This document shows, piece after piece, positions 10,258-19,710 of a stretch of 64,000 nucleotides of DNA. The notes under the pieces are model-generated. The model ran no database searches. It was not told the origin of the DNA and saw nothing but the letters and a program-made list of their open reading frames with translations. How positions within the stretch are numbered: the stretch's first letter is position 1; each line of letters begins with the position of its first letter. This DNA is from Sphingobacterium sp. N143 (lineage in GTDB: Bacteria > Bacteroidota > Bacteroidia > Sphingobacteriales > Sphingobacteriaceae), in NCBI RefSeq assembly GCF_030325625.1, contig NZ_JACAIS010000013.1, forward strand, positions 1-64,000, read 5' to 3'. The position numbers were made by a program, and so were the translations under genes.

Positions 10258-11277
10258 ATGAAAACTACAAAAATTGGCTTTATTACGCTTTTTACCATGC
10301 TCATCTTCGGATTGTTGTCCTCCTGTAAAAAAGATAACGATGATATTCCAGCATTATCAAAGCCGACTATCGATACCATGGAAATCGGCACTGATAACAG
10401 TAAGACAGCAGCTGCTGGGGCAGATTTGCACCTGGAGGGAAATATTGTTGCAGAAGCTTTGATCGATAAAATAGCGATAGACATTCATCAAGAAGGTGGC
10501 GGAAGTTATAAAATAACTAAAACCTATACAGAAGGAAAGTATGTAGGTGTCAAAAATGCAGTTTTTCACGAGCATATTGATATTCCTTCAGTTGCACCAG
10601 CAGGAGAGTATCATCTACATTTTACCGTGACTGACAAAGCCGGCAATTCTACTACAGTTGAGTCGCCTCTAACAATAACGGCAGCAGCAGCTAAGGCCGC
10701 TTTTAAACTTGTCTTCACAGAAGTTAAAGGTGAGGCCCATGGCGATCATTTCCATGATTTAGCGGATATAGAAGGAGTAGAGCCTCTTTCGGTAAATTTC
10801 GATGCATCAGGCGAACCTATCGGCCATGGTCATTTTCATATCAGTCCAAGCGGAATTTACAGAGTGGAATTGAAACAATATGACGCAACTGGAGCTGAGA
10901 TCCAAGGACAATATATAAAAGACAAGGCTACTGCGGATAGTTACAAGGCTTTCATTACAGGTGGCGCTTTTATTTTGAATCCAAATAGCGAAAACGCCAC
11001 CGGTGCAATTTTCCAGCCCAAAGAAACAACTTACAGTGATGGGACCGCCATCCCTTCTGGAGCGATCGAGACAACAGGAATAATTTCATATTTTACTGCC
11101 GGAGCAGCTAATACTGGTGAAAAAGAGGTGAAATTTGTACTTAGAAAGCTTAAGGATAAATCAACTAAAGCCAAAATCACGAGAACAGACTGGAATTTAT
11201 CGAATTATGAGGTGAAGTTTCCAGGAGAAGATGTCTTTCGTTTATCTTTCGAACTGCATGCCGAGGACGGAGCATAA
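10258..11277 (+). CDS. Histidine-rich DUF4625 lipoprotein (long, two-domain form)
   Basis: A 339-residue lipoprotein (lipobox LLSSCKKD, Cys22). Residues 30-140 form an immunoglobulin-like DUF4625 domain matching the preceding gene product (LSKPTIDTMEIG, HEHIDIPSVAPAGEYHLHFTVTDKAGNST). Residues 150-335 make a second domain with a clear His/Asp patch (GEAHGDHFHDLADIEG and GHGHFHISPSG). Together these could form a surface metal-binding site. It is the last gene of the receptor operon, with a strong hairpin (11289-11319) after it. Two domain sizes of the same family behind one receptor suggest a relay or a capping complex (inference). The function of DUF4625 is not established to my knowledge. 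Confidence 0.85.
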   Translation: MKTTKIGFITLFTMLIFGLLSSCKKDNDDIPALSKPTIDTMEIGTDNSKTAAAGADLHLEGNIVAEALIDKIAIDIHQEGGGSYKITKTYTEGKYVGVKNAVFHEHIDIPSVAPAGEYHLHFTVTDKAGNSTTVESPLTITAAAAKAAFKLVFTEVKGEAHGDHFHDLADIEGVEPLSVNFDASGEPIGHGHFHISPSGIYRVELKQYDATGAEIQGQYIKDKATADSYKAFITGGAFILNPNSENATGAIFQPKETTYSDGTAIPSGAIETTGIISYFTAGAANTGEKEVKFVLRKLKDKSTKAKITRTDWNLSNYEVKFPGEDVFRLSFELHAEDGA

Positions 11278-11288
11278 ATCATCATTAA

Positions 11289-11319
11289 AACATAGCCCAT
11301 AATCATGATGGGCTATGTT
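11289..11319. terminator. Bidirectional terminator between the DUF4625 operon and the phytase gene
   Basis: A 12-bp perfect stem (AACATAGCCCAT / ATGGGCTATGTT) with a 7-base loop lies between the convergent ends of the DUF4625 gene and the phytase gene. Confidence 0.8.
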
Positions 11320-11340
11320 AATCTCCCCGCTGTCCAGTTT

Positions 11341-12411
11341 TTAACGTCCTTCCCCCTGATCAATCCGTTTCTGTATCAAGTTCCAATCGTAATAGTGAAA
11401 AACCTTGCCATTGCTCATGGCAACCAGCATTCCTTTCGGGAATTCCCCTCCCAGATCCAGTGATGTTGCTTCTGCTCCATCACATTCAACAGCTGAGACA
11501 GGAAAATCAGCAAGCTTTTTGTAGGCATTCGGATTACCGTTTGTTCCTTCTCGCGGGTAGACCACAAAAGAATTGTTCTGCTGGTTAGACAATAATATAT
11601 AACCGGTGCTATCACCAGTTTTATAGATGGCAATGCCTTCATGGTCAGATTTTGTATCCTGCTGACCAAAGAAGGCAAGTTCTTTATTATCATTTCGTTC
11701 CGGGTCGGCATAATATTTCCGGATACCAGACTGCTCATCTGAATAGTACACATACCCGAGCTCGTTATCTACAGCGATGGCCTCTATTTCTTTCTTGCCA
11801 CTGTATGTGCCGAATTTGCGAACTACTTCACCTTTGACAGAACCATCGGCGTTACCACTGATCTTATATTGCCAGAGGTACGACCCTGAAGGTCCTGATT
11901 TGCGCCCGACAATGGCATAGATCGCCGAACCCGAGGAATCTCTCTTTGTATAGATTGCAATCCCCATACCGTCCCTGTTTTCCTCTCCCTCGAATACAGG
12001 GATACCTCCATTGTCAACCGATTTTAAATCTGGTAACGTATATACGCGTATCGTATGTGCTTTGCGTTCGGTGGTAATGGCGATATCGACTTTTCTACCA
12101 TTTAGGTCCAGGCCATAGGCAATATCCACATTATTGGGGCGCTGCAGCCCCGTTACCTTGTTAACGATCTTTCCCTGCAGATCGTATAGATACAATCCGC
12201 CACCGACTTCCTTGTCGGTTCCGACAATCAGGCTTTTTGCTGGGTCTGCCGTATTGATCCAAATGGCAGGGTCATCCGTGTCAAACTCCGTCTGTTCGGT
12301 AACCACCGTCGGAACTATGGCATCGGCAGCCACAGGTGCAAGCCCCGAAGAGCAAGCTGTCATCATTGCTGCAGATGCTATTATGATCAGTATAGCTAAT
12401 TTTTTGTTCAT
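11341..12411 (-). CDS. Beta-propeller phytase (3-phytase), lipoprotein
   Basis: A 356-residue exported lipoprotein (lipobox MTACSSG, Cys20) of the BPP phytase family, which releases phosphate from myo-inositol hexakisphosphate with calcium at the active site. Family landmarks are DDPAIWINTADPAKSLIVGTDK near the start, GLYLYDLQGK, RPNNVDIAYGL, GRKSGPSGSYLWQYKI, EIEAIAVDNELGYVYYSDEQ-GIRKYYADP (the calcium and phosphate-binding face) and SDHEGIAIYKTGDSTGYILLS. Length is normal for the family. It lies 63 bases downstream of a TonB receptor gene on the same strand, so enzyme and receptor are probably co-transcribed and serve phosphate or inositol-phosphate acquisition at the cell surface. Confidence 0.94.
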   Translation of the reverse strand: MNKKLAILIIIASAAMMTACSSGLAPVAADAIVPTVVTEQTEFDTDDPAIWINTADPAKSLIVGTDKEVGGGLYLYDLQGKIVNKVTGLQRPNNVDIAYGLDLNGRKVDIAITTERKAHTIRVYTLPDLKSVDNGGIPVFEGEENRDGMGIAIYTKRDSSGSAIYAIVGRKSGPSGSYLWQYKISGNADGSVKGEVVRKFGTYSGKKEIEAIAVDNELGYVYYSDEQSGIRKYYADPERNDNKELAFFGQQDTKSDHEGIAIYKTGDSTGYILLSNQQNNSFVVYPREGTNGNPNAYKKLADFPVSAVECDGAEATSLDLGGEFPKGMLVAMSNGKVFHYYDWNLIQKRIDQGEGR

Positions 12412-12474
12412 TGTCTGTTTGTTGAATAGTAATAAGTTGTTTCAGTTAAACGTAACGCATGCTGTTTTTCTACC

Positions 12475-15267
12475 CTAGAGGTCTAATTTGACCCCCAGGT
12501 TGAATCGGGCCTGATAATATTCCATTTGCATCGTCCTAGCAGATATTCCCTGATAGTAACGGAGAGGTTGGTTTGTTAGGTTGTTTGCCTCCATGAAAAT
12601 ACGGAACTTTGCTGTGATTTTATAGGCTGCATTAGCATCCAAAAATAATTGTTTGTCGTAGTAACGGTCGTCAAATTTGTTGCCACCCAATTCGTCAATA
12701 TAAGAAGATGTATAGTTGAGCGATACACGGGAAGAGAATTTGCTATTCTCCCATGACAGCGACCCGTTAAACATATGGGGCGCTGCGCCGGGTAACTTCA
12801 TGTCTTTACGTTCTTCTCCATCCTCATTCGTAATCCCTTTGGCTTTGGAACCAGTGTTCGTATAGTTCAGATAAATACCAAATCCTTTTAGGAAACGTCC
12901 CGGAAGGAAATCCAGCTGACGTTGAAAAGCGATCTCAAATCCATATACATCCACATTGTCTCCATTCCTTTGCTGGATAAACTTATACTTATCGCCTGTT
13001 GAAATCGGGTTCTTTTGGTCAGGAAAGTCTTGTGCAAAATCATCTGAAGTGTATTGAGTATTGCTATAAGTATAGATAAAATTCTTCAGGTTCTTATAGA
13101 AAATACCTGCTGAAATAATACCAACGGAATGAAAATAATGTTCTGCCATTAGGTCGCCGTTATAGGAAAAGGTCGCATTTAGGCCGGGGTTACCGGCTGT
13201 TACCAGGCGGTCTTCTCCGCCCACTACACTCACATAGGGCGCTAGGGCGTAATAATTAGGGCGGGCAAGCGCCGTTGTAAATGCGGCACGAACTATTGTG
13301 GAAGGGGAAGCCTTATATTTGAAGGACAAGCTGGGCAATAAATTGGTATACGCATTTTTGTTGTTGATCTCGTTAAGCAGTTCTTCCTCGTCCATGACGT
13401 AATTTCCGGTATAATCAATTTTTGTATGTTCAATACGTGCGCCCAAAATCATAGCGAGCTTATCATTGAAGTCCTGGTCCCAGCGTACGTATCCGGCATA
13501 GATCCGTTCTTTGGCCATGTAATTAGCTGTCAGGTATTCATCGGGTTTGGCCTCTTTTTCATATGCATCTGGATTTTCCAGTTGGAGCCCACCTAGGTAA
13601 CGATTTGGGACAAACCGACCCGGGACATACTGTTCTCCGGGGTTAAAACCTTTACCTCCATAAAAATCGCTGGCGATATCCGCAAATGGACCTAATTTAT
13701 CAACCGGCGAATATTCGTAAAAGATATTGTCACGTGATTTTTCCTTTATCCGCAGACGTACCCCGGTACGCAGGCGTCCCTTTTGGTCTTGTATGATGGA
13801 TAATGGGAAGCGGATATTGGCTTTGAACCCAAATTCTTTTTCCTCGGTGAAATTCTCATTCTCCGTAATCTCATCTAGTTTGAATGCATTCACGTCCTCA
13901 TTCGCTGACAGCACAGGTTTCTTTGGGTCTTGTAGATCCATATCCATCTGTACTCCTGTTTGCTCGAAACCAATATAACGTTCATTCGGCCTGAATTCGC
14001 TTGCTATGGCATAGTTTGCTGCCCAGTCCAGATCAATTTTCGAACTCAGCAGGTGCTCTCCTCCCAGTCCATAGTTCTGAACTTTTTGGCGTTCCAGGCG
14101 CGCATTCTTATTTGTTTTGTTGTCAATTCCACCTTTTGTTTCACGGGTTATGGTACCCTCGTATCCATTATCCGTTTGTTTGATCTTCTTATAGGACACA
14201 CGGTATCTGTTTTCCCTGTCATCACGCCAGTTATACATACCATTGGCATACAATGTATTCCTGTCATTGATCTTATAATCAAATGCAAGTGCTGTACTCC
14301 GACGGATACGCTGTACGTCATATTTACGGATTTGTAATTCAGATAGATAGGGCTGGTCTTTATCGGTAAGTGCCCAGACACCTTCGACATTGTCGGACCC
14401 GAAACGGTTGTTGTTCAATGAGCCGCTCAAGACGATGCCGATTTTATTATTGGCAAAACGATTTCCATAAACGAGCCCAGCGGTATAGTTTGCTTTCTCT
14501 CGGATTGGTCCATAACCGCCTGCCAGTGTCGCTGAGATACGTTGTCCATTGGGGGAAGCTCTAGTGATCAGATTGACGGAACCGCCAATAGCGTCGGCAT
14601 CCATATCCGGTGTCAAGGTCTTGTTTACCTCAATTGTTGAGATCATATCTGCAGGTATCAAATCCATCTGCACGTTACGATTGTCACCTTCAGCAGATGG
14701 AATACGGTCACCGTTCAATGTGATGGAATTAAGGTTGGGGGCTAGACCACGAATAATAATATTGCGAGCTTCACCCTGGTCATTCTGCATCGTGATGCCG
14801 GGAACACGTTTCAGGGCATCCCCGATATTGGCATCAGGAAAGCGACCTACCTGATCGGAGGATATAATGTTCGAAATATTCTGATTGTTTTTTTGCTGAT
14901 TGAGGGCACGGGCCTGACCTTTCAGTATGTCCCCCATGATCAGCACTTCAGAGAGCGTATTGCTAGCAGCTGACAATGTAAGCTCAATGTTGTTCCTTTG
15001 GCCGTGTTTCACGGTGACCTTTTTTTCCAGCGGTTGGTAGCCCATATATACAACCGATAAGGTGTAGTTACCTTCCGGGATATCCAAAAATTCAAACATA
15101 CCGTTCTGTCCTGAAACTGTATATCTGTTACCTTCCAGAATACGGATTGTAGCACCAGGTAAAGAGAATTTATCTGTATCATCGGTTACTTTTCCCGTCA
15201 GTACGGTACTTTGCCCATAGGTTATCAGGGTGATAATGGTTAATAATAAGGTAGCGAAAAATTTCAT
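12475..15267 (-). CDS. TonB-dependent receptor linked to phytase
   Basis: A 930-residue outer-membrane receptor. Signal peptide residues 1-18 (TLLTIITLITYGQ), CarboxypepD_reg-like domain about 20-105 (LTGKVTDDTDKFSLPGATI, NGMFEFLDIPEGNYTLSVVYMGY), plug about 115-230 (NISNIISSDQVGRFPDANIGDALKRVPGI, IIIRGLAPNLNSITLNGDRIPS, IEVNKTLTPDMDADAIGGSVNL) and a large barrel to the C-terminus, which ends in an aromatic/hydrophobic strand (ARFNLGVKLDL). The plug motif DADAIGGSVNL is typical of the long TonB-dependent receptors of Bacteroidota and Proteobacteria that often sit next to phytase or phosphatase genes. Its substrate is plausibly an inositol phosphate or another organophosphate. Confidence 0.93.
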   Translation of the reverse strand: MKFFATLLLTIITLITYGQSTVLTGKVTDDTDKFSLPGATIRILEGNRYTVSGQNGMFEFLDIPEGNYTLSVVYMGYQPLEKKVTVKHGQRNNIELTLSAASNTLSEVLIMGDILKGQARALNQQKNNQNISNIISSDQVGRFPDANIGDALKRVPGITMQNDQGEARNIIIRGLAPNLNSITLNGDRIPSAEGDNRNVQMDLIPADMISTIEVNKTLTPDMDADAIGGSVNLITRASPNGQRISATLAGGYGPIREKANYTAGLVYGNRFANNKIGIVLSGSLNNNRFGSDNVEGVWALTDKDQPYLSELQIRKYDVQRIRRSTALAFDYKINDRNTLYANGMYNWRDDRENRYRVSYKKIKQTDNGYEGTITRETKGGIDNKTNKNARLERQKVQNYGLGGEHLLSSKIDLDWAANYAIASEFRPNERYIGFEQTGVQMDMDLQDPKKPVLSANEDVNAFKLDEITENENFTEEKEFGFKANIRFPLSIIQDQKGRLRTGVRLRIKEKSRDNIFYEYSPVDKLGPFADIASDFYGGKGFNPGEQYVPGRFVPNRYLGGLQLENPDAYEKEAKPDEYLTANYMAKERIYAGYVRWDQDFNDKLAMILGARIEHTKIDYTGNYVMDEEELLNEINNKNAYTNLLPSLSFKYKASPSTIVRAAFTTALARPNYYALAPYVSVVGGEDRLVTAGNPGLNATFSYNGDLMAEHYFHSVGIISAGIFYKNLKNFIYTYSNTQYTSDDFAQDFPDQKNPISTGDKYKFIQQRNGDNVDVYGFEIAFQRQLDFLPGRFLKGFGIYLNYTNTGSKAKGITNEDGEERKDMKLPGAAPHMFNGSLSWENSKFSSRVSLNYTSSYIDELGGNKFDDRYYDKQLFLDANAAYKITAKFRIFMEANNLTNQPLRYYQGISARTMQMEYYQARFNLGVKLDL

Positions 15268-15284
15268 GATTAGTTTTAAATTTT

Positions 15285-15340
15285 GACAAACCTAGGCAGT
15301 TAGTTTTAATGACAGGTAAACCTAATATTAATAATAGGTT
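15285..15340. promoter_or_regulatory. Candidate operator: direct repeats of GACA...AAACCTA and an inverted repeat
   Basis: In the 296-bp region between the divergent phytase-linked receptor and the EEP gene, GACAAACCTA (15285-15294) is echoed 26 bases on by GACAGGTAAACCTA (15311-15324). The second copy begins the inverted repeat AACCTA-N10-TAGGTT (15319-15340). This is a plausible binding site for a regulator of both genes. No known consensus was matched with confidence, and the rest of the region shows nothing recognisable. Confidence 0.35.
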
Positions 15341-15563
15341 AATATCGTAGTGGGTTAAGGAAAGATCAGAAGTAATATTAAGAAATTATGATTTTTTTTC
15401 TTTTATATCGGGTTTTAGCCTCTTTGTTTATATATTGAAACCGTTCTCTGGATTACATGGCGTTAAGTAATCTCGAAAGGAATTATTATATTATACACCA
15501 AATAGGACGTGCCCTTGATTGTCAATTTTAAACTGAAGTGATTACCAATTAGATTAAAACAAT

Positions 15564-16892
15564 ATGAAACGATGTAAATCAGGTTTACTGATCCTCATGA
15601 GTATCGTAAGCCTCTTTCTATCTTGTAAACAACAGGTACTTGAACCAGAAGGAGTAGATTCCGTTCAGCCTCGTCTGAAAGCAGCAGTGGCAGAAGCAGC
15701 CGGGCTTCCGACAATTGTATTTGCCAGCTATAATGTACGTGTTGATGTTACGGCAGATGCACCAGCGCATAAATGGTCGGACCGCAAAACGATGATAGCT
15801 AATCTGATTAAAACACACAAGTTTGATATTTTTGGTGTGCAGGAGGCAAAGGACAATCAAATGGCAGATCTACAAAGCTTACTTCCTGATTTTAACCATC
15901 TGGGGTCGGGAAGAGAGGCAAATGGCACGGGAGAACATACAGCCATTTTCTATAACAAGAGCAAGTTTAGTATTCTGGCCAGTGGTAATTTTTGGCTTTC
16001 GGAAACCCCAACTGTAAAAGGAAGCATTGGCTGGGATGCCGTACACCCGCGGGTATGTACCTGGGCTAAGATTAGAGACATCGCGTCCAATACCTCTTTC
16101 TTTTATTTCAACACCCATCTTGATCTGACAACATTGTCACAGACCAATGGTGTAAAGCTGGTTTTAGCAAAAATCAAGGAAATTTCGGGCACCAATCCAG
16201 TGGTCCTATCAGGCGATTTCAATTCTAATCAAACCACCAACCAGTACAATATCTTGCAGACCTCAGGAGTGGTAAAAGATGCCTACACGCTGAATCATTA
16301 TCCGTATAACCCCAAGGGGCACACCTATAATGGTTGGGATATCAATAGAGTGGCAAATAGCCGGATTGATCACATTTTCGTTTCGTCCCATTTTCAGGTA
16401 GATCAGTTCAATATCATTATTGATACGTATAACAACAGCTTACCGTCCGATCATTATCCCGTCCGTGTACGTCTGAACCCTGCGAGCCAGCCCGACCAGC
16501 CGGGTACGGTGAGCATTCCGGTCGGCCGGACGATTAGTATCAAAGGAAGTAATGGCAAGTATGTGACAAGCAATAACGGGACAGCAAATATGCGTTGTGA
16601 CCGTACTACAGCTGGGAGCTGGGAACGTTTTGAAGTGATCAGTGCCGGCACGGGTAAGGTATACCTGAAATCCATGGGGAAATATGTTTCTTCCGAAAAT
16701 GGTGCTAAACCGATGATCTGTAATAGAGCGACTGCTTCGACCTGGGAAGCTTTCGACTGGATTCCCAATGCTGATGGTACATTTTCACTACGGGGGGCAA
16801 ATGGCCGATATGTACGATCAGGTGGCGGTACTGACGATATGACCTGTACGGCACCTGAGGTCAGAAGTTGGGAAAAATATACCTACCAGTAG
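15564..16892 (+). CDS. Secreted endonuclease/exonuclease/phosphatase-family enzyme with fascin-like beta-trefoil tail
   Basis: A 442-residue lipoprotein (lipobox SLFLSCKQQ, Cys21). Residues 50-305 are an EEP (DNase I-like) metal-dependent phosphoesterase with all landmarks: ASYNVRVD, FGVQEAKDNQ (metal-binding Glu), FNTHLD, SGDFNSN (Asp218, Asn220), NSRIDHIFVS and SDHYPVR (His297). Residues 315-442 contain three repeats of about 40 residues, each with a 'GKYV/GRYV...M-C-R...WE-F' pattern (ISIKGSNGKYVTSNNG, VYLKSMGKYVSSENG, FSLRGANGRYVRSGGG), which is a fascin-like beta-trefoil. Such tails usually bind carbohydrate or actin-like surfaces. It is divergent from the phytase-linked receptor, so a role in releasing phosphate from nucleic acid or phosphodiesters is a fair inference. 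Confidence 0.92.
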   Translation: MKRCKSGLLILMSIVSLFLSCKQQVLEPEGVDSVQPRLKAAVAEAAGLPTIVFASYNVRVDVTADAPAHKWSDRKTMIANLIKTHKFDIFGVQEAKDNQMADLQSLLPDFNHLGSGREANGTGEHTAIFYNKSKFSILASGNFWLSETPTVKGSIGWDAVHPRVCTWAKIRDIASNTSFFYFNTHLDLTTLSQTNGVKLVLAKIKEISGTNPVVLSGDFNSNQTTNQYNILQTSGVVKDAYTLNHYPYNPKGHTYNGWDINRVANSRIDHIFVSSHFQVDQFNIIIDTYNNSLPSDHYPVRVRLNPASQPDQPGTVSIPVGRTISIKGSNGKYVTSNNGTANMRCDRTTAGSWERFEVISAGTGKVYLKSMGKYVSSENGAKPMICNRATASTWEAFDWIPNADGTFSLRGANGRYVRSGGGTDDMTCTAPEVRSWEKYTYQ

Positions 16893-16951
16893 ACCGTGTA
16901 CAGCCATTTAAATCGTACATTATTGTTACGATGTTTTAGAGTTTAATATCC

Positions 16952-16992
16952 TTCATAAGGCCCTGTTGATAAAATTTTCAGGGCCTTATGAA
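16952..16992. terminator. Bidirectional terminator between EEP gene and outer-membrane barrel gene
   Basis: A perfect 14-bp stem (TTCATAAGGCCCTG / CAGGGCCTTATGAA) with a 13-base A/T-rich loop lies between the convergent stops at 16892 and 17001. Confidence 0.8.
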
Positions 16993-17000
16993 TTGCTAGT

Positions 17001-19463
17001 TTAATCTATTCTCGCATCCTTTTCCAGCTTTTTGGGCTGCTTTGTAGAGAAGGTTTTTCCGAAATTATAACTTAAACTCAATTTTGCGTATCTCGACTTC
17101 AATTTATTCATTGACTCAATCGAAATGACATGACCTAAACTGGCAATAGGAACTTTTTGCAAGTTAAAAATATCTTCAATAGTCAACGATATGTTCAGCT
17201 TGTCCCTGAACAATTTTTGTTGTACCCCTGTCGTAATATAGCCTGTTGCCCCATATTTCATCTGGAAACTATTTCTTTTCGATGCATAAAAGCCAAGTAT
17301 TTGAACCGTAGTCTTTGGCAGAATAGTGATAAAAGTATTGATCGATCCATTAAAGTTTACAATTCCGGGTAACAAAGCATCTTCCGAATTGTTCGATTTG
17401 AAAGCCGGGCGTTGGACCGATAAATATGTACTGACATTCACCCTGGCTCCAAACTTGTTTTGAGACATTAAATAACCCCCAATTTGGTTTAGATTGTAAT
17501 CATTATAATAGTTAAACTCCGGGCTTGCTACTTCCTGATTATACCTCGTGACATAGGTAAACATGTTCTTTGAAGAGTTGCCATATACAGAAAGTATCAG
17601 TGAGTGGTTGCTATTAAACTTATGCGAATATTGCGCATCCAACCTATTAGTAAAATAAGGCTTTAAATGTAGGTTACCATTGCTAAAATATCCAAGCGTA
17701 TTTGTCACCACAAATGGATTGAGCATACTATAGCCAGGCCGTTCAATTCTTCTATTCCCCGATAGTGAAACACTGTTCTTTTGGTCTTCGAAATCATATC
17801 GTACATAAAAATTGGGAAATAAATTAAGATAATCATTTTTTATCTGTTCGGCAGTTGAAACGGACCGTAATTTATAATTGAAAGATTCCAGCCGTAGACC
17901 AACATCGAAGGAGATGTGCCTATATTTACCACCAAAAGAAGAATAGGCAGCACGAATACTCTCGTTATAGTGAACATCATCTCTACTATTTTTTTCTCCA
18001 CTTGTGATATTTCCATTGATGGCCAAGTTCCTAAAGTTACTTTCGGTATTCGCGTGGTTATATTTTGCTCCCAGTTTCAGACCAAAGCCTTTTCCTACCT
18101 TATGTTCATAATCTGCATTAAATGACCAGACATCATAAGGTCTGATAATAATAAAATTTCGGCTATCGTTTTCTGAGGAATTTATTCCAATGCCAGAAAG
18201 ATCATACGCCTTTCTCCAAAATGACATATTATTCTCATTGGCGTATTTAGCATAATTTACGCCGATCGAGAGCTTGTTATTCTTTTTAAAATTTTTATCA
18301 TAGACCAGATCAACAATATGGAAATCATTGTCCAAAAAGTTCAGATCACTCTGCTTGATGAGCCGTTGAAACTTATCATCTCTATTATATATACTGGCGA
18401 TCCTTTCATTGGGGTTATTACTAAAGAGATAAGCATACCAATAGTTCAGGGAAATGGTGCTCGTCGAATCAATATTATAAAGTAGGTTGGATTTAACGGA
18501 ATGGGTCCGTTGGGATCTATCGGTAATCTGCTGTTGCCTAAACAGGAAACTAGAATCAGGTAAGTAATAGTTCCTTATGAGATCATTTCTTCTATAAAGG
18601 TTTTCCACGTACGAAAAACTATAGCCTAATGAAACATTGAACTTATCCTTTTTGAGATTTAAGTTAATTGATTCGTCTGTTCCCCAAAGCGTAGAAATAC
18701 TAGCATTTGCCGATCCAAAGAAACCCAAATTGGAATTTTTCTTAAGTATGATATCTAATATACCGCCATCACCTGTGGCATCATACGCTGCGCCCGGATT
18801 AGTAAGCACATTAATGGAGAGTACATCGTTGCTTGGCAGAGATTTTAAGTAGTTCAACAGGTCTCGACCTCCCATGTTGACTTTACGACCATTTATCAGT
18901 ACAGTAGCTCCTTTTCCAAGCAATTGTAATTTACCTTCCATCTCATCGACAGCTAGTCCCGGTACCTGCTTGAGCAGTTCAGCCATATTTGTGCTGTTTC
19001 CTATTATGTTATTTTCAGCATTGAATTTATAGCCACCGGTAATAAGCTCTAGGGTTGGTCTCTTGGAAGAGACTGCACCCTCCTCCAGTTTATTGTCTAT
19101 CTTATGCAGTCTTATAGTACCGATATCTATATTGCTCTCATTCAGCGTTGCAATTCTTCTGATCTGAGGCTTAAACCCCATATGGTTGATTTTGATGTAA
19201 ATCGGAAATCGATTGTGCTCCAATCGGAAGTTTCCAGTTTCGTTGGTCATAGCTGTTTTTACAGGGCTGTTATTACTTTGATGGACCAACAAGTATATTG
19301 AAGCCAATTGAACGGGCTCTTTGGTGATAGAATCGACCACTATACCCGTAACAATAAAAGTTGAATCGATACGGTGAATGTTCGTTGTATGGTATGAACC
19401 ATAAGATATAGAGAAAAACAACAGAGATGGGATCGCCAGAAGCAATTTTTTGAATAAATCCAT
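17001..19463 (-). CDS. Outer-membrane beta-barrel protein of the TonB-receptor superfamily (OMP_b-brl_3 type)
   Basis: An 820-residue outer-membrane protein. A signal peptide (residues 1-22) is followed by a CarboxypepD_reg-like domain (about 35-120: VTGIVVDSITKEPVQLASIYLLV, GNFRLEHNRFPIYIKINHMGF), a plug-like domain (about 140-240: MAELLKQVPGLAVDEMEGKLQLLGKGATVLINGRKV, VLTNPGAAYDATGDGGILDIILKK) and a barrel. The plug wording (VPGL-VD-GKL-L-GKGATVLINGRKV) is that of the OMP_b-brl_3 branch, whose members are often not energised transporters and whose ligands are unknown. The gene is not in an operon; a terminator lies after it and no partner lipoprotein is adjacent. Confidence 0.9.
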   Translation of the reverse strand: MDLFKKLLLAIPSLLFFSISYGSYHTTNIHRIDSTFIVTGIVVDSITKEPVQLASIYLLVHQSNNSPVKTAMTNETGNFRLEHNRFPIYIKINHMGFKPQIRRIATLNESNIDIGTIRLHKIDNKLEEGAVSSKRPTLELITGGYKFNAENNIIGNSTNMAELLKQVPGLAVDEMEGKLQLLGKGATVLINGRKVNMGGRDLLNYLKSLPSNDVLSINVLTNPGAAYDATGDGGILDIILKKNSNLGFFGSANASISTLWGTDESINLNLKKDKFNVSLGYSFSYVENLYRRNDLIRNYYLPDSSFLFRQQQITDRSQRTHSVKSNLLYNIDSTSTISLNYWYAYLFSNNPNERIASIYNRDDKFQRLIKQSDLNFLDNDFHIVDLVYDKNFKKNNKLSIGVNYAKYANENNMSFWRKAYDLSGIGINSSENDSRNFIIIRPYDVWSFNADYEHKVGKGFGLKLGAKYNHANTESNFRNLAINGNITSGEKNSRDDVHYNESIRAAYSSFGGKYRHISFDVGLRLESFNYKLRSVSTAEQIKNDYLNLFPNFYVRYDFEDQKNSVSLSGNRRIERPGYSMLNPFVVTNTLGYFSNGNLHLKPYFTNRLDAQYSHKFNSNHSLILSVYGNSSKNMFTYVTRYNQEVASPEFNYYNDYNLNQIGGYLMSQNKFGARVNVSTYLSVQRPAFKSNNSEDALLPGIVNFNGSINTFITILPKTTVQILGFYASKRNSFQMKYGATGYITTGVQQKLFRDKLNISLTIEDIFNLQKVPIASLGHVISIESMNKLKSRYAKLSLSYNFGKTFSTKQPKKLEKDARID

Positions 19464-19710
19464 ACATTTAAGTTTCTTATGCTAAAGCTTGATGACAATT
19501 ATTTATAGCTAATAACTACGAATAAGTCGAGTTTAGCGTTAGAATGTTGCATAATCTGTCTGAATGAGATTCTGTGAAGTAGTTCTCCTTGTGAACCTTG
19601 TTTCTGCCTGAAAAAATATTATATTTATTTCCATGGGCATGAGAAATATGTCGAAGCCAAACAGGTGGTTACGAGTAACTGGAGTGCTATTAATAATAAA
19701 TGGATAGATA

